From Micromussa lordhowensis (Eukaryota; Cnidaria; Anthozoa; Scleractinia; Lobophylliidae): 64,000 nt of DNA. A program made the position numbers and the translations under genes. Within the stretch, counting starts at the first letter, position 1, and every line of letters starts with the position of its first letter. Of this stretch, positions 60,068 through 64,000 are shown one piece after another. The stretch covers positions 34,417,006 through 34,481,005 of the forward strand of contig OZ026603.1 of NCBI GenBank assembly GCA_964020085.1, given 5' to 3'. The notes under the pieces were generated by a model. That model was given only the letters and a program-made list of their open reading frames with translations, did not search any database and was not told the origin of the DNA.

Positions 60068-63000
60068 TCATGTTTTAACTAGGATTCCCTTAAAGTGCCA
60101 ACCTAGCAGAACATTTTGCTGCAAACCGCGCCTCTTAAAGTGCCCGTGAAGCCGAGCTATGTCAAATTTGCCAAGGGGACACCCAGCGCGCGTTTTCTGA
60201 AATTCTGCAAAGTTGGGACCAGGGGAAACTACTGCAAAAAGAAGGCCAGAAAAAACACCCTGGCGCCAATGCCATAATGACCTAACTAAAATTTCCTTGA
60301 AGTGCCAACCTAGCAGAACATTTTGCTGCAAACCGCGCCTCTTAAAGTGCCCGTGAAGCCGAGCTATGTCAAATTTGCCAAGGGGACCCCCAGCGCGCGT
60401 TTTCTGAAATTCTGCAAAGTTGGGACCAGGGGAAACTACTGCAAAAAAAAGGCCAGAAAAAACACCCTGGCGCCAATGCCATCATGTCTTAACTTAAATT
60501 TCCTTAAAGTGCCAACCTAGCAGAACATTTTGCTGCAAACTGCGCCTCTTAAAGTGCCCGTGAAGCCGAGCTATGTCAAATTTGCCAAGGGGACCCCCAG
60601 CGCGCGTTTTCTGAAATTCTGCAAAGTTGGGACCAGGGGAAACTACTGCAAAAAGAAGGCCAGAAAAAACACCCTGGCGCCAATGCCATCATGTCGTAAC
60701 TACGATTTCCTTCAAGTGCCAGCCTAGCAGAACATTTTGCTGCAAACCGCGCCTCTTAAAGTGCCCGTGAAGCCGAGCTATGTCAAATTTGCCAAGGGGA
60801 CCCCCAGCGCGCGTTTTCTGAAATTCTGCAAAGTTGGGACCAGGGGAAACTACTGCAAAAAAGGCCAGAAAAAACACCCTGGCGCCAATGCCATCATGTC
60901 CTAACTAGGATTTCCTTGAAGTGCCAACCAAGCAGAACATTTTGCTGCAAACCGCGCCTCTTAAAGTGCCCGTGAGGCCAAGCTATGTCAAATTTACCAA
61001 GGGGACCCCCAGCGCGCGTTTTCTGAAATTCTGCAAAGTTGGGACAATGGGAAACTACTGCAAAAAGAAGGCCAGAAAAAACACCCTGGCGCCAATGCCA
61101 TCATGTCCTAACAAGGATTTCCTTGAAGTGCCAGCCTAGCAGAACATTTTGCTGCAAACCGCGCCTCTTAAAGTGCCCGTGAAGCCGAGCTATGTCAAAT
61201 TTGCCAAGGGGACCCCCAGCGCGCGTTTTCTGAAATTCTGCAAAGTTGGGACCAGGGGAAACTACTGCAAAAAGAAGGCCAGAAAAAACACCCTGGCGAC
61301 AATGCCATCATGTCCTAACTAGGATTTCCTTCAAGTGCCAACCTAGCAGAACATTTTGCTGCAAACCGCGCCTCTTAAAGTGCCCGTGAAGCCGAGCTAT
61401 GTCAAATTTGCCAAGGGGACCCCCAGCGCGCGTTTTCTGAAATTCTGCAAAGTTGGGACCAGAGGAAACTACTGCAAAAAGAAGGCCAGAAAAAACACCC
61501 TGGCGCCAATGCCATCATGTTTTAACTAGGATTCCCTTAAAGTGCCAACCTAGCAGAACATTTTGCTGCAAACCGCGCCTCTTAAAGTGCCCGTGAAGCC
61601 GAGCTATGTCAAATTTGCCAAGGGGACACCCAGCGCGCGTTTTCTGAAATTCTGCAAAGTTGGGACCAGGGGAAACTACTGCAAAAAGAAGGCCAGAAAA
61701 AACACCCTGGCGCCAATGCCATAATGACCTAACTAAAATTTCCTTGAAGTGCCAACCTAGCAGAACATTTTGCTGCAAACCGCGCCTCTTAAAGTGCCCG
61801 TGAAGCCGAGCTATGTCAAATTTGCCAAGGGGACCCCCAGCGCGCGTTTTCTGAAATTCTGCAAAGTTGGGACCAGGGGAAACTACTGCAAAAAAAAGGC
61901 CAGAAAAAACACCCTGGCGCCAATGCCATCATGTCTTAACTTAAATTTCCTTAAAGTGCCAACCTAGCAGAACATTTTGCTGCAAACTGCGCCTCTTAAA
62001 GTGCCCGTGAAGCCGAGCTATGTCAAATTTGCCAAGGGGACCCCCAGCGCGCGTTTTCTGAAATTCTGCAAAGTTGGGACCAGGGGAAACTACTGCAAAA
62101 AGAAGGCCAGAAAAAACACCCTGGCGCCAATGCCATCATGTCGTAACTACGATTTCCTTCAAGTGCCAGCCTAGCAGAACATTTTGCTGCAAACCGCGCC
62201 TCTTAAAGTGCCCGTGAAGCCGAGCTATGTCAAATTTGCCAAGGGGACCCCCAGCGCGCGTTTTCTGAAATTCTGCAAAGTTGGGACCAGGGGAAACTAC
62301 TGCAAAAAAGGCCAGAAAAAACACCCTGGCGCCAATGCCATCATGTCCTAACTAGGATTTCCTTGAAGTGCCAACCAAGCAGAACATTTTGCTGCAAACC
62401 GCGCCTCTTAAAGTGCCCGTGAGGCCAAGCTATGTCAAATTTACCAAGGGGACCCCCAGCGCGCGTTTTCTGAAATTCTGCAAAGTTGGGACAATGGGAA
62501 ACTACTGCAAAAAGAAGGCCAGAAAAAACACCCTGGCGCCAATGCCATCATGTCCTAACAAGGATTTCCTTGAAGTGCCAGCCTAGCAGAACATTTTGCT
62601 GCAAACCGCGCCTCTTAAAGTGCCCGTGAAGCCGAGCTATGTCAAATTTGCCAAGGGGACCCCCAGCGCGCGTTTTCTGAAATTCTGCAAAGTTGGGACC
62701 AGGGGAAACTACTGCAAAAAGAAGGCCAGAAAAAACACCCTGGCGACAATGCCATCATGTCCTAACTACGATTTCCTTGAAGTGCCAACCTAGCAGAACA
62801 TTTTGCTGCAAACCGCGCCTCTTAAAGTGCCCGTGAAGCCGAGCTATGTCAAATTTGCCAAGGGGACACCCAGCGCGCGTTTTCTGAAATTCTGCAAAGT
62901 TGGGACCAGGGGAAACTACTGCAAAAAGAAGGCCAGAAAAAACACCCTGGCGCCAATGCCATAATGACGTAACTAAAATTTCCTTGAAGTGCCAACCTAG

Positions 63001-64000
63001 CAGAACATTTTGCTGCAAACCGCGCCTCTTAAAGTGCCCGTGAAGCCGAGCTATGTCAAATTTGCCAAGGGGACCCCCAGCGCGCGTTTTCTGAAATTCT
63101 GCAAAGTTGGGACCAGGGGAAACTACTGCAAAAAAAAGGCCAGAAAAAACACCCTGGCGCCAATGCCATCATGTCTTAACTTAAATTTCCTTAAAGTGCC
63201 AACCTAGCAGAACATTTTGCTGCAAACTGCGCCTCTTAAAGTGCCCGTGAAGCCGAGCTATGTCAAATTTGCCAAGGGGACCCCCAGCGCGCGTTTTCTG
63301 AAATTCTGCAAAGTTGGGACCAGGGGAAACTACTGCAAAAAGAAGGCCAGAAAAAAACACCCTGGCGCCAATGCCATCATGTCCTAACTAGGATTTCCTT
63401 CAAGTGCCAGCCTAGTAGAACATTTTGCTGCAAACCGCGCCTCTTAAAGTGCCCGTGAAGCCGAGCTATGTCAAATTTGCCAAGGGGACCCCCAGCGCGC
63501 GTTTTCTGAAATTCTGCAAAGTTGGGACCAGGGGAAACTACTGCAAAAAAGGCCAGAAAAAACACCCTGGCGCCAATGCCATCATGTCGTAACTAGGATT
63601 TTCTTGAAGTGCCAACCTAGCAGAACATTTTGCTGCAAACCGCGCCTCTTAAAGTGCCCGTGAGGCCGAGCTATGTCAAATTTACCAAGGGGACCCCCAG
63701 CGCGCGTTTTCTGAAATTCTGCAAAGTTGGGACAATGGGAAACTACTGCAAAAAGAAGGCCAGAAAAAACACCCTGGCGCCAATGCCATCATGTCCTAAC
63801 AAGGATTTCCTTGAAGTGCCAGCCTAGCAGAACATTTTGCTGCAAACCGCGCCTCTTAAAGTGCCCGTGAAGCCGAGCTATGTCAAATTTGCCAAGGGGA
63901 CCCCCAGCGCGCGTTTTCTGAAATTCTGCAAAGTTGGGACCAGGGGAAACTACTGCAAAAAGAAGGCCAGAAAAAACACCCTAGCGACAATGCCATCATG
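60068..64000. repeat. Higher-order repeat, 7-mer (1447 bp) with 6-mer variant, runs off window
   Basis: The GTTTTAACTAGGATTCCC monomer is at about 60072 and 61519, and GA-deletion monomers lie near 60860, 62306 and 63546, giving steps of 1447 and then 1241 bp (the latter including a +1 in AGAAAAAAACACC near 63351). The monomer order is that of the 46-54 kb HOR, but in the first 7-mer the extra monomer is the GATTCCC type rather than the CTTCAAGTGCCAGCC type. Private variants are GTGAGGCCAAGC and CATGTCGTAACTACG (about 60690 and 62137). The last monomer is cut by the window end. Confidence 0.8.

Larger units (their letters stand above)
48868..64000. repeat. 207-bp satellite array, right part (about 73 monomers)
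   Basis: The same array resumes in the middle of a monomer after the insert, starting at GCCAGAAAAAACACC, and continues to the window end without a boundary. Subtracting 420 bp for the insert restores the monomer phase exactly: matching sites at 47905 and 49772 are 1867 bp apart, which is 7 x 207 - 2 + 420, and the -2 is a separate deletion near 49480. The insert therefore interrupted one continuous array and does not join two arrays. Later phase shifts are -2 near 50722, 52171, 53411, 60860, 62306 and 63546, and +1 near 63351. Confidence 0.97.

Noticed and set aside
1..64000. Tandem-repeat protein gene or polyprotein (both strands open over much of the monomer)
   Set aside because: In the plus frame every monomer has a fixed TAG except a few, and no frame spans more than about two monomers. 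A repeat protein would show continuous coding across units.
1..64000. CRISPR array
   Set aside because: The repeated unit is 207 bp with no unique spacers; the variable segment is the same locus drifting, not independent inserts.
1..64000. rDNA spacer, tRNA/5S-derived repeat, or telomeric sequence
   Set aside because: No Pol III A/B-box pair, no rRNA-like segment and no short telomere-type units were seen anywhere in the monomer or the insert.

Overview
The window is almost entirely one tandem satellite array. A 207-bp monomer (about 50% G+C, about 307 copies, all in the same orientation) runs from base 1 to base 64000. It is broken once, by a foreign A+T-rich insert at about 48448-48864. 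I found no protein-coding gene, tRNA, rRNA or CRISPR array. The short open frames that recur every 207 bp on both strands follow from the period being exactly 69 codons and do not look like genes. A megasatellite of this kind, with higher-order repeat (HOR) layers and a retroposon-like insert, points to a eukaryotic chromosome, most likely pericentromeric, centromeric or other constitutive heterochromatin. The species cannot be named from the sequence. The insert's microsatellite tail next to a poly(A) signal resembles animal non-LTR retrotransposon 3' ends, so an animal host is a weak inference.

Layout: 1-1728 irregular start with short dimer and trimer duplications. 1729-6075 holds 7-mer HORs (1449 bp) of two alternating types, X-Y-X. 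6076-9380 holds a 9-mer (1863 bp) in about 1.8 copies. 9381-13726 is a poorly ordered stretch with the most diverged monomers. 13727-14553 is a dimer duplication. 14554-17454 is mixed. 17455-20766 is an 8-mer (1656 bp) duplication with replaced monomers. 20767-24485 is mixed. 24486-29275 has a 13-mer-type spacing (2687 bp). 29444-32754 is a 7-mer (1448/1449 bp). 32755-34420 is a 5-mer (1034 bp). 34421-36714 is mixed. 36715-40852 is a 10-mer (2069 bp) tandem duplication. 40853-45583 has 5-mer, 3-mer and 7-mer steps. 46205-54690 holds three copies of a 13-mer HOR (2687 bp, alternating 6-mer and 7-mer), the first carrying the insert. 55562-60067 is a 7-mer HOR related to 42-46 kb. 60068-64000 is a 1447-bp 7-mer HOR that runs off the window.

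The biology visible here is array evolution: unequal exchange on several scales, private deletions carried along by amplification, a chimeric monomer marking a crossover, and one late retroposon-like insertion. Period lengths come from coordinate differences between matching variants. Statements of identity are from reading by eye, not from alignment.
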